64,000 nucleotides of DNA from Acidaminococcus hominis (lineage in GTDB: Bacteria > Bacillota > Negativicutes > Acidaminococcales > Acidaminococcaceae). The stretch lies in assembly GCF_021044795.1 (NCBI RefSeq), contig NZ_JAJNOP010000009.1; one strand, given 5' to 3'. Shown here in pieces: positions 8,300-16,705 of this stretch; the first letter of the stretch is position 1, and each line of letters starts with the position of its first letter. The notes beneath the pieces are model-generated. The model had not been told where the DNA came from. It did not search any database and worked only from the letters and a program-made list of their open reading frames with translations. The position numbers were made by a program, and so were the translations under genes.

Positions 8300-8896
8300 A
8301 TGCGCAAATTTTTAGCGATTTTGTTCCTACTCTGTACCGTGAGTCTGGGGTTTGTTCCCCTGCCGGTTTGTTCTGCTGCCGGGGCTGCTGCGCCGGAATT
8401 GGTGCAGCTGACGGATATGTCTTTTCCTGAGTTTTTTCAGCTGCTAGAGGCTCACAGTGCGGCAAAGGGTACGGGGCTTACATTTGACAAACCGCCTGCT
8501 GAGCCCATTCCGGGGAAGCTGTACGACGCCTATGTTTTTGGGGCTGTGCGGAAGGGAGTTCCCGGCCAGCACGGGGTCTTCATCACAGCCTATGCCAACA
8601 AGGCCGGGTATGTTTCCAAGGTGGCCCTTGCGGTCCCTGTCAGCAATGGGGAAGCGCTTCAGGACGCCTACGCTGCGGAATATGCCCTATTGGGCGTAGT
8701 GGGTATCGAAGACACCAAGGCCAAGAGGCTCATGGGGTACCTGAAGGCCCGCCGGGTGCCCTTTGAGGTGGCGGTCTGGAACCATTGGGCGCAGCGCAAC
8801 CTGGTCATTTCCCACGGTCCCGCGTCCATCTCGGACAAGGTATTTTATATTCGCCTGACGGCCTACGATAAAACTTTTCCGTCAGAAAACCGCTGA
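8300..8896 (+). CDS. Exported protein of unknown function (198 aa)
   Basis: ATG preceded by AAAGGAGG. Residues 1-27 are a signal peptide (MRKFLAILFLLCTVSLGFV then PLPVCSAAGAAA) with a likely cut near CSA-AG or GAA-A. The mature domain of about 165 residues mixes alpha and beta with no Cys and no motif I recognise. A 266-bp gap upstream contains the preceding terminator and no clear promoter. It is monocistronic, ending at a bidirectional terminator shared with the convergent mgtA unit. The nearby 150-aa gene is also exported and solitary, but the two mature sequences do not look alike. Confidence 0.75.
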   Translation: MRKFLAILFLLCTVSLGFVPLPVCSAAGAAAPELVQLTDMSFPEFFQLLEAHSAAKGTGLTFDKPPAEPIPGKLYDAYVFGAVRKGVPGQHGVFITAYANKAGYVSKVALAVPVSNGEALQDAYAAEYALLGVVGIEDTKAKRLMGYLKARRVPFEVAVWNHWAQRNLVISHGPASISDKVFYIRLTAYDKTFPSENR

Positions 8897-8915
8897 CCAC
8901 CAGTCTTCTTAACGC

Positions 8916-8960
8916 AAAAATGCCTTGTGAACGCAATTACCGCTCACAAGGCATTTTTTT
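8916..8960. terminator. Bidirectional terminator between the exported-protein gene and the mgtA unit
   Basis: AAAAATGCCTTGTGA and TCACAAGGCATTTTTTT form a 10-bp G+C-containing stem. T runs are present on both strands, so it can serve the convergent transcripts. Confidence 0.93.
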
Positions 8961-9035
8961 CAGGCTGGCTATTTCCAGCCCACGCGGCCCCGCTCACCAG
9001 GAGGGGGGTCTTCTTGTTTTTTCAGGCACGATCGG

Positions 9036-9149
9036 TCAGTCATGACGCGGCGCTTTCGGAGTCAGGTTCCAGCAGACAATCTGCATAACGCAGACGACCA
9101 CCGCAATGGCTCCCATGCCCAGCCAAAAAATCGGTTCAATATGCAGCAT
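9036..9149 (-). CDS. 37-residue single-helix membrane peptide downstream of mgtA
   Basis: Small reading frame not usually called because of its size. It starts with ATG after a strong GGGAGGGGAGCGCC site, 42 bp beyond the mgtA stop, and ends TGA. The product begins MLHIEPIFWLGMGAIAVVVC. It has one hydrophobic helix (about residues 7-26) and a short polar tail ending KAPRHD. Strong Shine-Dalgarno, position inside the M-box-controlled transcript and one-TM topology support a real gene. Small membrane peptides that tune Mg2+ transporters are known in enterobacteria (MgtS, MgtR). A similar role here is only inference from location. Confidence 0.65.
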   Translation of the reverse strand: MLHIEPIFWLGMGAIAVVVCVMQIVCWNLTPKAPRHD

Positions 9150-9191
9150 GGCGCTCCCCTCCCTTCTTCCAGGCTGTCTATAGGCTAAGCA

Positions 9192-11945
9192 CTACAGCAG
9201 GGTGCCGTAATGCCGGATATACGCTTTCTTTACGCTGGTGGCCAGCAGCATATAGGCAATGACCACCAGGGCCAGGAAGTAGAAGTACTTTCCCGGCAGG
9301 GGCACGAAACCCAGGTCCCGGGCGATTCCCGTAAAGGGCAGAGCCGTCAGCACGGCAATGTCGGCGCAGGTGAGCGTGGTCAGGGTAGCCGACGCATGAC
9401 TTTGCAGGAAGGGAATCTTGGGGGTGCGGATCATGTGGATAACCAGGGTCTGGGTCCACATGGATTCCACAAACCAGCCGGCCTGGAACATGGCTTCGTA
9501 GGCGTCCCGGACGGTGAGGCCGGCCATGGGGCCGGAGGTAAGCATCGCCGTAGTGGGAATCTGGTTGTAGGTCAGGCCGCCGGACACAAACTGGGGACAA
9601 ATCACAAAGTACAGCACCAGATAGGTAATCCAGTCGAACACCGAACTGGTGGGCCCCATCCAGATCATGAAGCTGCCAATGGTGGAAGCGTCCCAGTTCC
9701 GGGGCACCTTGAGGAATTCCTCGTCCACGTTGTCCCAGGGAATGGCGATGCAGGAGATTTCGTACACCAGGTTCAAGATGATTAATTGCAGACTCATCAT
9801 GGGCAGGAAGGGCAAAAGGGCACTGGCTGCCAGGACGGAGAACATGTTCCCGAAGTTGGAGGAGGCGGTCATCTTGATGTACTTGATCATGTTGGCGTAG
9901 GTCTTCCGGCCTTCCACAATCCCCTGCTCCAGCACCATAAGGCTCTTTTCCAGCAGGATGATGTCGGCGGATTCCTTGGCAATATCCACGGCGCTGTCCA
10001 CGGAAATGCCAATATCGGCAATCTTCAGAGCCGGGGCGTCGTTGATGCCGTCCCCCATAAAGCCCACGGTATGACCGGCGGCCTGGAGGGCTTCCACTAC
10101 CCGGGCTTTCTGGTCCGGGGACAGTTTGGCAAAGACGGTGGTGGTTTCGGCTTCCTTCTGGAGGGTGGCGTCGTCCATGTGTTCCAGGTCACTGCCCAGG
10201 AGGATGTGGTCCACCGGCAGGCCCACCTGGCGGCAGATGCACCGGGTGGTCTTTTCGTTATCCCCGGTGAGCACCTTGGTGGAAACCCCGTGGTCCTTCA
10301 GGGCCTTGATGGCGGCCATGGCGGTATCCTTAGGCGGATCCAGGAAGGCCAGGTAGCCCATGAAGATCATGTCCGTTTCGTCCTTGGCCCCAAAGGCGCC
10401 TACCGGAGAGGGGTCGTTCTTCCGGGCCAGGCCGATAACCCGCATGCCTTCGTCGTTGAGCCGGTCAGCCACGGCCAGGATGGTTTTGCGCAATTCGTCG
10501 GTCATGGGCACGTCTTCCGCGCCCTGCTCGGTATATTTGCAGATGGAAAGCATTTCTTCCACGGCCCCTTTGGTAATCATCCGGGTGCTGTGGTCGTGGC
10601 CCATTACCAGCACCGACAGGCGCCGGCGGGAGAAGTCAAAGGGAATCTCGTCCACCTTGGTGTAGGTTTCGGACAGGTCCTGGAGCTTGGGGTCTTCGGT
10701 TTCTTCCCGCTCCGTCCGGGCGATGATGGCCCGGTCCATAAAGTTCTTGTAGCCGGTCTGGAAGTAGCTGTTCAGGTACGCATAACGCAGCACCCGCTGG
10801 CTGGGCTTGCCAAAGGCATCCAGGTGGTATTCCAGGGCTACCCGGTCCTGGGTCAGGGTCCCTGTCTTATCCGTACACAGCACGTCCATGGCTCCAAAGC
10901 TCTGGATGGAGTTCAGGCTTTTCACCACGGTCTTTTTCTCGCTCATGGAAACGGCGCCCTTGGCCAGGCAGGTGGTAACAATCATGGGCAGCATTTCCGG
11001 GGTCAGGCCCACGGCTACGGAAATCCCAAACAGGAAGGCGTTGAGCCAGTCCCCTTTGGTCAGGCCGTTGACTACAAAGACGATGGGCACCATGGCCATC
11101 ATAAAGCGGATCAGAATCCAGGATACGGCGTTGACGCCCTTGGTAAAGTTGGTTTCCGGAGCTTCCTGGGCCATGGAGCTGGCCAGACTGCCAAACAGGG
11201 TGTGGTCCCCGCTGCGGAGCACCAGGCCGGTGGCAGAACCGCTGATGACGTTGGTGCCCATAAAGGCTAGGTTGCTGAGCTCGGTCACGGCTTTGTCAGA
11301 AGTGGCAGCCACTGCCGGCACCTTTTCCTGGGGCGCGCTTTCCCCGGTAAGGGAGGCCTGGCTGACGAACAGGTCCTTGGCTTCCAAAATTCTCATGTCC
11401 GCAGGAACCATGTCCCCGGCGGACAGGAATACCAGGTCCCCTACCACCACGTCTTCCAGGGGGATTTCCGTCTGGCCCTCCGGCTGGCGGATGACCGTGC
11501 AGGTGGTGGTAATCAGTTCCAGGAGCTTGGCGGCGGCGTCCCCGCTGCGGGTTTCCTGGATAAAGCGCAGGGACCCGGACAGGAGCACCAGCACGGTAAT
11601 GATGATAACGGTGGCCGGGTTGTAGTCGTCCAGCCGGTTCTGCATGAGAGGCAGTATAATATCGGTGACCGCCGATACCCCGGCCAGCACAAACAGGATT
11701 ACCGTAAAGGGGTTGATAAAGGCTTCGGCCAGGCGCACCCCCACGGACTTTTTCTTTTCCTGGGTAACCTTGTTTTCTCCATAGGTTTCCCGGTTCTTTT
11801 CCACCTGGTCGGCGGTGAGGCCCTGGGCTGAGCTTCCCAACTGCTGGAGCAGGGCTTCTGCGGTCAGGGCTGCTTCCTTTTGCAGGGCAGCCTGGGTAGC
11901 AGCAGCGGCTGCCTGATTTTTCTTTTCCATAGTGTTCTTGTTCAT
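9192..11945 (-). CDS. mgtA: Magnesium-translocating P-type ATPase
   Basis: P-type IIIB ATPase of about 917 residues that imports Mg2+ at low magnesium. Motifs: SLTGESAP (actuator domain), VGLTPEMLP in transmembrane helix 4, the phosphorylation site DKTGTLT (about 359), VLTGDNEKTT and GDGINDAPAL. About ten membrane segments. The start at 11945 (MNKNTMEKK) is chosen because AAGGAGGTGCACC precedes it; an in-frame TTG 18 bp upstream lies within that site. The gene is preceded on its strand by an M-box riboswitch, fixing its role in Mg2+ homeostasis. It is followed by a small membrane peptide gene. Confidence 0.96.
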   Translation of the reverse strand: MNKNTMEKKNQAAAAATQAALQKEAALTAEALLQQLGSSAQGLTADQVEKNRETYGENKVTQEKKKSVGVRLAEAFINPFTVILFVLAGVSAVTDIILPLMQNRLDDYNPATVIIITVLVLLSGSLRFIQETRSGDAAAKLLELITTTCTVIRQPEGQTEIPLEDVVVGDLVFLSAGDMVPADMRILEAKDLFVSQASLTGESAPQEKVPAVAATSDKAVTELSNLAFMGTNVISGSATGLVLRSGDHTLFGSLASSMAQEAPETNFTKGVNAVSWILIRFMMAMVPIVFVVNGLTKGDWLNAFLFGISVAVGLTPEMLPMIVTTCLAKGAVSMSEKKTVVKSLNSIQSFGAMDVLCTDKTGTLTQDRVALEYHLDAFGKPSQRVLRYAYLNSYFQTGYKNFMDRAIIARTEREETEDPKLQDLSETYTKVDEIPFDFSRRRLSVLVMGHDHSTRMITKGAVEEMLSICKYTEQGAEDVPMTDELRKTILAVADRLNDEGMRVIGLARKNDPSPVGAFGAKDETDMIFMGYLAFLDPPKDTAMAAIKALKDHGVSTKVLTGDNEKTTRCICRQVGLPVDHILLGSDLEHMDDATLQKEAETTTVFAKLSPDQKARVVEALQAAGHTVGFMGDGINDAPALKIADIGISVDSAVDIAKESADIILLEKSLMVLEQGIVEGRKTYANMIKYIKMTASSNFGNMFSVLAASALLPFLPMMSLQLIILNLVYEISCIAIPWDNVDEEFLKVPRNWDASTIGSFMIWMGPTSSVFDWITYLVLYFVICPQFVSGGLTYNQIPTTAMLTSGPMAGLTVRDAYEAMFQAGWFVESMWTQTLVIHMIRTPKIPFLQSHASATLTTLTCADIAVLTALPFTGIARDLGFVPLPGKYFYFLALVVIAYMLLATSVKKAYIRHYGTLL

Positions 11946-11970
11946 GGTGCACCTCCTTGTCAATACAATA

Positions 11971-11999
11971 AAAAAGCCGTCCGGGAAAACCCGAACGGC
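11971..11999 (-). terminator. M-box expression-platform terminator
   Basis: On the minus strand GCCGTTCGGG-TTTT-CCCGGACGGC followed by a T run, between the M-box aptamer and mgtA. It should form when Mg2+ is plentiful. Confidence 0.92.
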
Positions 12000-12001
12000 G
12001 A

Positions 12002-12180
12002 AAACACAGAAAAACGATTTAACTCTGCCGCCGTACGAGCTTTAACTCTGCAGGGCGGTGTAACTGCATTATGCTGCACCTTCGATTTGATGCAGCCTGT
12101 TCAGACCTACGCGGGATGTCTCCATCCTGTTGCGGCAGCAGCCCATATCCCTGTAGTAGCCTTACCTACCGGAGCTATTC
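12002..12180 (-). ncRNA. M-box (ykoK) magnesium riboswitch
   Basis: On the minus strand the 5' part reads AGCTCCGGTAGGTAAGGCTA, then a GGGATATGGGCTGCTGCCGC segment, the typical M-box GCTGCTGCC core. Further blocks are GGATGGAGACATCCCGCG, GGTGCAGCATAATGCAG and the 3' closing AAAGCTCGTACGGC. It runs from just after the predicted transcription start (about 12186) to the terminator before mgtA. Known M-boxes repress mgtA-type genes at high Mg2+. Boundaries are approximate. Confidence 0.92.
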
Positions 12181-12192
12181 AATTGCATACTT

Positions 12193-12221
12193 AGTATAGT
12201 CATTTTGGCGTGGACTGTCAA
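12193..12221 (-). promoter_or_regulatory. Promoter of the M-box/mgtA transcript
   Basis: Minus strand TTGACA (12216-12221), 17 bp, TATACT (12193-12198): near-consensus, ending 13 bp before the M-box. Confidence 0.88.
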
Positions 12222-12227
12222 ATGGTT

Positions 12228-13571
12228 TTATTTTATGGTGGAATCGGTGTTTAATACCAGGTTTTGCTTGGGAATTTCCCGGAAAAACGCCCGAATCCAG
12301 GCTACAGCAAGAATAAAGGACAGCACGTCCGATATAGCCTGACACCATACCAGTCCACCCAGGCCGAACAGCCGGGGCAGCACCAAAAGGGGTGGAATCA
12401 GGAAGACCCCGCTGCGGCCGGCCGCCACCATCATGGCGCCCAGGGTATGCCTGGTGGTCTGGAGGGTCATATTGGTCATGACCACCAGGGCCGACAGGGG
12501 GAAGGTCAGGCACTGGGCCCACAGGGCCCAAATACCGGTGGTGATTACCGCTGGGTCATCCCGGAACAGCACCATGATTTCCCGGGCAAAGATGGCCCCT
12601 ACAATGGAAACCACAATGCCAAAACAGGTGGTGAACTCCAGGGCAAAGGTAAAGCCCTTCCGCAGCCGGGCAAATTTCCGAGCCCCATAGCTGAAGCCGC
12701 ACACGGGCTGGAAGCCCTGGCCAAAGCCGATGATCACGGCGGCAGCAAAGAAGTTCAGCCGGGTCACAATGGACATGGCGGCAATGGCGGCGTCCCCAAA
12801 GGCGCCGGCGGCCACGTTCAGGAAAATGGTGGCAGCGCTGGTGGTACCCTGCCGCACCAGGGAAGGTGCGCCCCCGGCGGCGATTTCCTGGAAAAGCCGC
12901 CGAGAAGGATGGATATCCTTCAGCCGGATGGGAATGTTGCCCCCGGTCCGGGTCATCTTAAACAGGATGCAGAAGCTGACAAACTGGCTGAGGATGGTGG
13001 CGTAGGCCGCCCCGGCCACCCCCAGGTGGAATTTGAAGATAAAGATTGGGTCCAGGAACACGTTCAGAAAGCCCCCGGCGGTAATGCCTACCATGGCAAA
13101 GGCAGCGCTGCCCTGGAACCGCAGGTGGTTGTTCATCACCAGGGAGCACATCATTATGGGCGCCCCCCACAGGATAACGCTGAGGTACGCAATGGCGTAG
13201 GGCAAAATGGTGGGTGTGGAGCCGATGGCCGTGGCAATCTGGGACACAAACAGATTCCCCACAAGGGCCACCAGGCAGCCGCAGATAAAGGCATAAAAAA
13301 AGCTGGTAGAAGCCATCACATGGGCCTTTTCCCGCTCCTTGGCCCCCAGCAGCCGGGAAATGGAGTTGCCGGAACCGATGCCGAAGAAGAAGGCAATGGC
13401 CTGGATAATGGCCATGCTGGCAAAGGTAATCCCTACCGCTGCGGTGGAACTGGTATCAATCTTACTGACAAAGTACGTATCAGCCGTATTGTAAAAGCTG
13501 GTACAAAGCATACTGACGATGGAAGGAAGGGCCAGGGAAGCAATGAGCTTGCGTACCGGCGTTTCCAGCAT
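12228..13571 (-). CDS. MATE family multidrug/Na+ antiporter
   Basis: 447 residues with twelve predicted helices in two MatE repeats. It opens with the family-typical MLETPVRKLIASLALPSIVSML, and the first repeat carries YNTADTYFVSKIDTSS. MATE proteins export cationic drugs or metabolites with Na+ or H+; the substrate cannot be read here. The ATG at 13571 has no clear Shine-Dalgarno. The frame stays open upstream (ENAKLHK precedes the Met, as in homologues), but no ATG, GTG or TTG occurs before a TGA. The start is therefore uncertain and might be a rare codon such as ATT. It ends next to the divergent-facing mgtA promoter. Confidence 0.9.
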   Translation of the reverse strand: MLETPVRKLIASLALPSIVSMLCTSFYNTADTYFVSKIDTSSTAAVGITFASMAIIQAIAFFFGIGSGNSISRLLGAKEREKAHVMASTSFFYAFICGCLVALVGNLFVSQIATAIGSTPTILPYAIAYLSVILWGAPIMMCSLVMNNHLRFQGSAAFAMVGITAGGFLNVFLDPIFIFKFHLGVAGAAYATILSQFVSFCILFKMTRTGGNIPIRLKDIHPSRRLFQEIAAGGAPSLVRQGTTSAATIFLNVAAGAFGDAAIAAMSIVTRLNFFAAAVIIGFGQGFQPVCGFSYGARKFARLRKGFTFALEFTTCFGIVVSIVGAIFAREIMVLFRDDPAVITTGIWALWAQCLTFPLSALVVMTNMTLQTTRHTLGAMMVAAGRSGVFLIPPLLVLPRLFGLGGLVWCQAISDVLSFILAVAWIRAFFREIPKQNLVLNTDSTIK

Positions 13572-13789
13572 CTTGTGGAGTTTCGCATTCTCTTTTTCTT
13601 TACGCGTTGAACTGTCCGTAGAAATCCCGCCTCACATATATATTGTATAAAAAATCACATTTTTGCTTTCTTATTATAGCATGGATACATAGCAGTTTAC
13701 TATAAATATAGAGGCAGTTAATATTATTTTTTCTCTACGGAAAACTGTTGTCAGATTCTTCCGAGTCCTCTTGGAAAAGTGTCAAAGTC

Positions 13790-13818
13790 TTTACAAAGCA
13801 TCGGTCCGGGCGTATACT
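13790..13818 (+). promoter_or_regulatory. Promoter of the TM1266/ABC operon leader
   Basis: TTTACA (13790-13795), 17 bp, TATACT (13813-13818). Transcription should start about 13825, giving a leader of about 175 nt before the first start codon. Confidence 0.8.
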
Positions 13819-13823
13819 CATTA

Positions 13824-13982
13824 AAGGCTGCGGATTGTCCTGCCGCAGGAAGTGCTTCCTGCAAAAGGTATCCCCTGGCCGCCCAAGCCCTGCTCTCACA
13901 TCAAAAGTTTCTTGCGATGGAAGATGCCACGTTTTTCGCATAGTCTTTTTGCGCCGCATCTGTCCCAGGTGCGGCTTTTTTT
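13824..13982 (+). ncRNA. Unidentified structured leader, candidate riboswitch or attenuator
   Basis: The region between the promoter and the terminator is G+C-rich and foldable. GCAGGAAG-TG-CTTCCTGC (13845-13862) is a perfect hairpin. CTGCGG (13828-13833) can instead pair with CCGCAG (13843-13848), which overlaps that hairpin, so two folds compete. A full intrinsic terminator ends the leader 19 bp before the first gene. It does not match the TPP, SAM, cobalamin, moco, guanidine, NiCo, fluoride, Mn or c-di-GMP consensus that I can recall. The ligand is unknown. Confidence 0.6.
13953..13982 (+). terminator. Leader terminator upstream of the TM1266-family gene
   Basis: GCCGCATCT-GTCCC-AGGTGCGGC followed by seven T, ending 19 bp before the start codon. 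A terminator here implies conditional read-through. Confidence 0.92.
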
Positions 13983-14001
13983 ATGATACAAGGAGGTTCC
14001 C

Positions 14002-14256
14002 ATGGAAACCCGTGTGGCCATTATCGGCATTATTGTAGAAAATCCGGATTCCATCCAGGCGCTGAACCAACTGCTCCATCAGTTCAGCCCCTATATTATC
14101 GGCCGGATGGGCATTCCCTACCACGCCCGGAACATGAACATCATCAGCGTAGTGGTGGACGCGCCCCAGGACGCAATCAGCACCCTGTCCGGCCGGATTG
14201 GCAAACTAGACGGAGTATCCGCTAAAACCGCCTATGCCAAGGCGGAAAAGAAATGA
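14002..14256 (+). CDS. TM1266-family (iron-only hydrogenase system putative regulator) protein
   Basis: 84 residues starting METRVAIIGIIVENPDSIQAL after AAGGAGGTTCCC. The sequence ferredoxin-like fold pattern (I-I-G-I-I-V ... GRMGIPYHARNMNIISVVVDA ... ISTLSGRIGKL) matches the small NikR/ACT-like family named after Thermotoga TM1266. That family is usually encoded with hydEFG maturation genes. Here it is the first gene of a transporter operon and overlaps the permease by ATGA. It has no DNA-binding domain, so a regulator role is only a family label. It may sense a small ligand for the transporter. Confidence 0.82.
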   Translation: METRVAIIGIIVENPDSIQALNQLLHQFSPYIIGRMGIPYHARNMNIISVVVDAPQDAISTLSGRIGKLDGVSAKTAYAKAEKK

Positions 14257-15005
14257 AGAAGGCAATTTCCTACCTGCTGCCTTTTTTGGTGGTACTGGCC
14301 CTGTGGCAGCTGGTGACCCAGCTGGGTCTGTGGAGCAGCTACATTCTCCCCTCTCCGGAGCGGGTATGCGCCACGGCCCAGAAACTGCTCCAATCCGGGG
14401 AGCTGGCAAAGCATACGGCCATCAGCCTGCGCCGAATTCTTTTGGGCTTTGTCTGCGCCTTTGGGCTGTCCTGCCTGTTTAGTGCGGTAGGGCTGCTTTT
14501 CCCCCGGCTCCGGGCGGCCTACAGCGGGCTTTTGGAAGTGTTTCGCCATGTACCCCCTCTATCCCTGATTCCGCTCCTGATTCTCTGGTTTGGCATCGGG
14601 GAGGTGCCCAAGGCCATCGTCATTATCCTGGCGTCTTTTTTCCCCATCTATCTGAATATGGATGACGGGTTCCGGCGCTGCGACCCCAAGCTGTTAGAGG
14701 TAGGCCGGATTTTGGGCATGAACCGCTGGACCCAGCTGCGGAAAATCCGTCTGCCGGCTGCTCTGCCGGGGATTCTCACAGGCATGAAAGTGGGCATGGG
14801 TTACAGTCTCCGGGCCATTATCGGGGCGGAAATGATTGCCGCCGACAGCGGGCTGGGGTATCTGATTCTGGACGCCCAAGCCATGAGCCGCAGCGACAAG
14901 GTCATTATCGGCATTCTCACCATTGGAGCCCTGGGGCTGGTGCTGGACGGGGCCTTTACCCTGCTGACCTGGCTCTGCCTGCCCTGGGAAAGGAGGCGCC
15001 TATGA
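14253..15005 (+). CDS. ABC transporter permease, SsuC/TauC type
   Basis: 250 residues, six hydrophobic segments, with a BPD_transp_1 coupling loop EVGRILGMNRWTQLRKIRLPAALP (about 149-172). This is the nitrate/sulfonate/taurine (NitT/TauT) class, from which substrate cannot be told. The start overlaps the TM1266-family gene and the stop overlaps the ATPase gene by 4 bp, so the four genes form one translationally coupled unit. Confidence 0.92.
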   Translation: MKKAISYLLPFLVVLALWQLVTQLGLWSSYILPSPERVCATAQKLLQSGELAKHTAISLRRILLGFVCAFGLSCLFSAVGLLFPRLRAAYSGLLEVFRHVPPLSLIPLLILWFGIGEVPKAIVIILASFFPIYLNMDDGFRRCDPKLLEVGRILGMNRWTQLRKIRLPAALPGILTGMKVGMGYSLRAIIGAEMIAADSGLGYLILDAQAMSRSDKVIIGILTIGALGLVLDGAFTLLTWLCLPWERRRL

Positions 15006-15694
15006 AACCGCTGGTCATTAAAAATTTGACCAAAGCCTTTGGGTCCAAGACGGTCCTAAGGGACCTGACGCTGACCCTTGACCCCAGCGCCTGTACGGTG
15101 CTTTTGGGGAAAAGCGGCTGCGGGAAGACCACCTTTCTGCGGCTCCTGGCAGGGTTGGAGCGCCCCACCTCCGGCCAAATTACCCTGCCGGAAGGGCTGA
15201 AGCTGGGCATGATGTTCCAGGAGGCCCGGCTGATGCCCTGGCTCACCTGCCGGGAAAACATCGCCCTGGGGCTCCCAAAAGGGGAAAAGCCCGGCCAGGT
15301 GGACCAGCTGCTGAAGCTGACGGGGCTCACGGAAGCCGCTAAGCTCTACCCCAGCGAATTATCCGGGGGCATGCAGCAGCGCACGGCCCTGGCCCGGACC
15401 CTGGCCCTACAGGCCGACCTGATTCTCATGGACGAGCCCTTTGCCGCCCTGGACTATTTCACCCGGGGCCAGCTCCAGCTGGAGCTCCTGCGGATGCAGC
15501 GGCAGCTGGGGATCGGCTACGTGCTGGTCACCCACAACGTGGACGAGGCCCTGCTCTTGGGGGACCGGATCCTGGTGCTCCAGGACGGGTGCCTGGCCCA
15601 CGAAGAAACCTTCCCCCGGCAGGAAGCCCCCCGGGACCTGCTCTCGCCTGCTTTTATTGAGGCCAAACGCAGCATTTTGGCTGCTTTCGCATAA
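15002..15694 (+). CDS. ABC transporter ATP-binding protein, SsuB/TauB type
   Basis: 230 residues with Walker A GKSGCGKTT (about 37-45), Q-loop MMFQEARLMPWLT, signature LSGGMQQRTALARTLA and Walker B LILMDEPFAALD. The EARLMPW after the Q-loop Gln is typical of the NitT/TauT ATPases. It overlaps the permease gene by ATGA and is followed 29 bp later by the binding-protein gene. Confidence 0.94.
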   Translation: MKPLVIKNLTKAFGSKTVLRDLTLTLDPSACTVLLGKSGCGKTTFLRLLAGLERPTSGQITLPEGLKLGMMFQEARLMPWLTCRENIALGLPKGEKPGQVDQLLKLTGLTEAAKLYPSELSGGMQQRTALARTLALQADLILMDEPFAALDYFTRGQLQLELLRMQRQLGIGYVLVTHNVDEALLLGDRILVLQDGCLAHEETFPRQEAPRDLLSPAFIEAKRSILAAFA

Positions 15695-15723
15695 ATTTCT
15701 ACTTTAGAAAGGATTTGATTCAC

Positions 15724-16692
15724 TTGAAGAAACTCCATTCCCTGTTTCTCGCCGTTTGCTGTCTGGCTGCGGCAGCACTTCTGGGCGGCTGCGGCAGCAG
15801 CACCACCAGCCAAAAGCCCTCAGCCCCCTCTGTGGACAAAGTCAGCATTACCTATGTACAGGCTCCCCTGAACGTGCCTTCCATTGTGGAAAAGGCCCAG
15901 CAGAGCTTTGAAAAGAAATTCAAGGAAAAAGGCATCACCGCCTCCTACTCCACCATTACTTCCGGGGCTGACCAAACTGCTGCCCTGGCTTCCGGGGACA
16001 TTCAGTTCCTGAACTGTGTAGGCGGCTCCTCCGTCCTGCTGTCCGCTGCCAACGGCAACGACATCAAGATTATCAGCCTATACTCCCAGGCTCCCAAAGC
16101 CTTCAAGCTGTTCAGCAAGGACGGCTCCATCAAGACCGCTGCTGACCTGAAAGGCAAAACCATTGCCGGACCTAAGGGCACCATCCTTCACGAACTGCTG
16201 GCAGCCTACCTGCAAAAGGCCGGGCTCACCATGAATGATGTGAAATTCGTTTCCATGGGCCTGCCCGCTGCCCACTCCGCCCTGGAAAACGGCAGCGCTG
16301 ACTGCGCCCTGCTGGCTGGCCCTCTGGCCTACAACGCCGAAAAAGAAGGCCTGAACGTGGTTACCACCGGCGACGGTCTGGTTTCCGGCCTGACCGTTAC
16401 TGCCGTCAGCGGCAAGTTCTACAAGGACCACAAGGACCTGGTAGACACCTTCCTGGCCGTCCAGAAAGAAACCCTGGACTTCATGAAGAAGAACCCTGAC
16501 GAAGCCCTGTCCCTGACAGCCAAAGCCACGGACCTGAGCCCCGAAGCCGTCAAGGAAATGTTCCCTCTGTATGACTTCAGCATGACCATCACTCCTGAAG
16601 CCAAGGAATCCCTGAAAAAGACCCAGGACTTCCTGGTACAATCCGGCATGATGGAGAAGAAAGTCGATGTGGACGCGCTGTTCGTGCAGTAA
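15724..16692 (+). CDS. ABC transporter substrate-binding lipoprotein, NitT/TauT type
   Basis: About 322 residues. The TTG at 15724 (LKKLHSLF) is preferred to the in-frame TTG at 15715 because AAAGGA lies 11 bp upstream. It has a lipoprotein signal with lipobox LGGC at about residues 22-25, followed by a Ser/Thr/Pro linker. The rest follows the two-lobe NMT1/SsuA-like pattern (SGADQTAALASGDIQFLN, GSSVLLSAANG, LKGKTIAGPKGT, ALENGSADCALL). Ligand unknown; candidates by class are sulfonates, thiamine precursors or anions. A long perfect terminator follows. Confidence 0.9.
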   Translation: MKKLHSLFLAVCCLAAAALLGGCGSSTTSQKPSAPSVDKVSITYVQAPLNVPSIVEKAQQSFEKKFKEKGITASYSTITSGADQTAALASGDIQFLNCVGGSSVLLSAANGNDIKIISLYSQAPKAFKLFSKDGSIKTAADLKGKTIAGPKGTILHELLAAYLQKAGLTMNDVKFVSMGLPAAHSALENGSADCALLAGPLAYNAEKEGLNVVTTGDGLVSGLTVTAVSGKFYKDHKDLVDTFLAVQKETLDFMKKNPDEALSLTAKATDLSPEAVKEMFPLYDFSMTITPEAKESLKKTQDFLVQSGMMEKKVDVDALFVQ

Positions 16693-16705
16693 GCGTTTAA
16701 AATAA

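Noticed and set aside
9786..11270. 494-codon open frame antisense to mgtA
   Set aside because: Gly/His/Gln-rich reversed coding sequence without initiation signals.
13824..13985. Assignment of the leader to TPP, cobalamin, moco or guanidine riboswitches
   Set aside because: The invariant blocks of those classes could not be found, so it is left unidentified.
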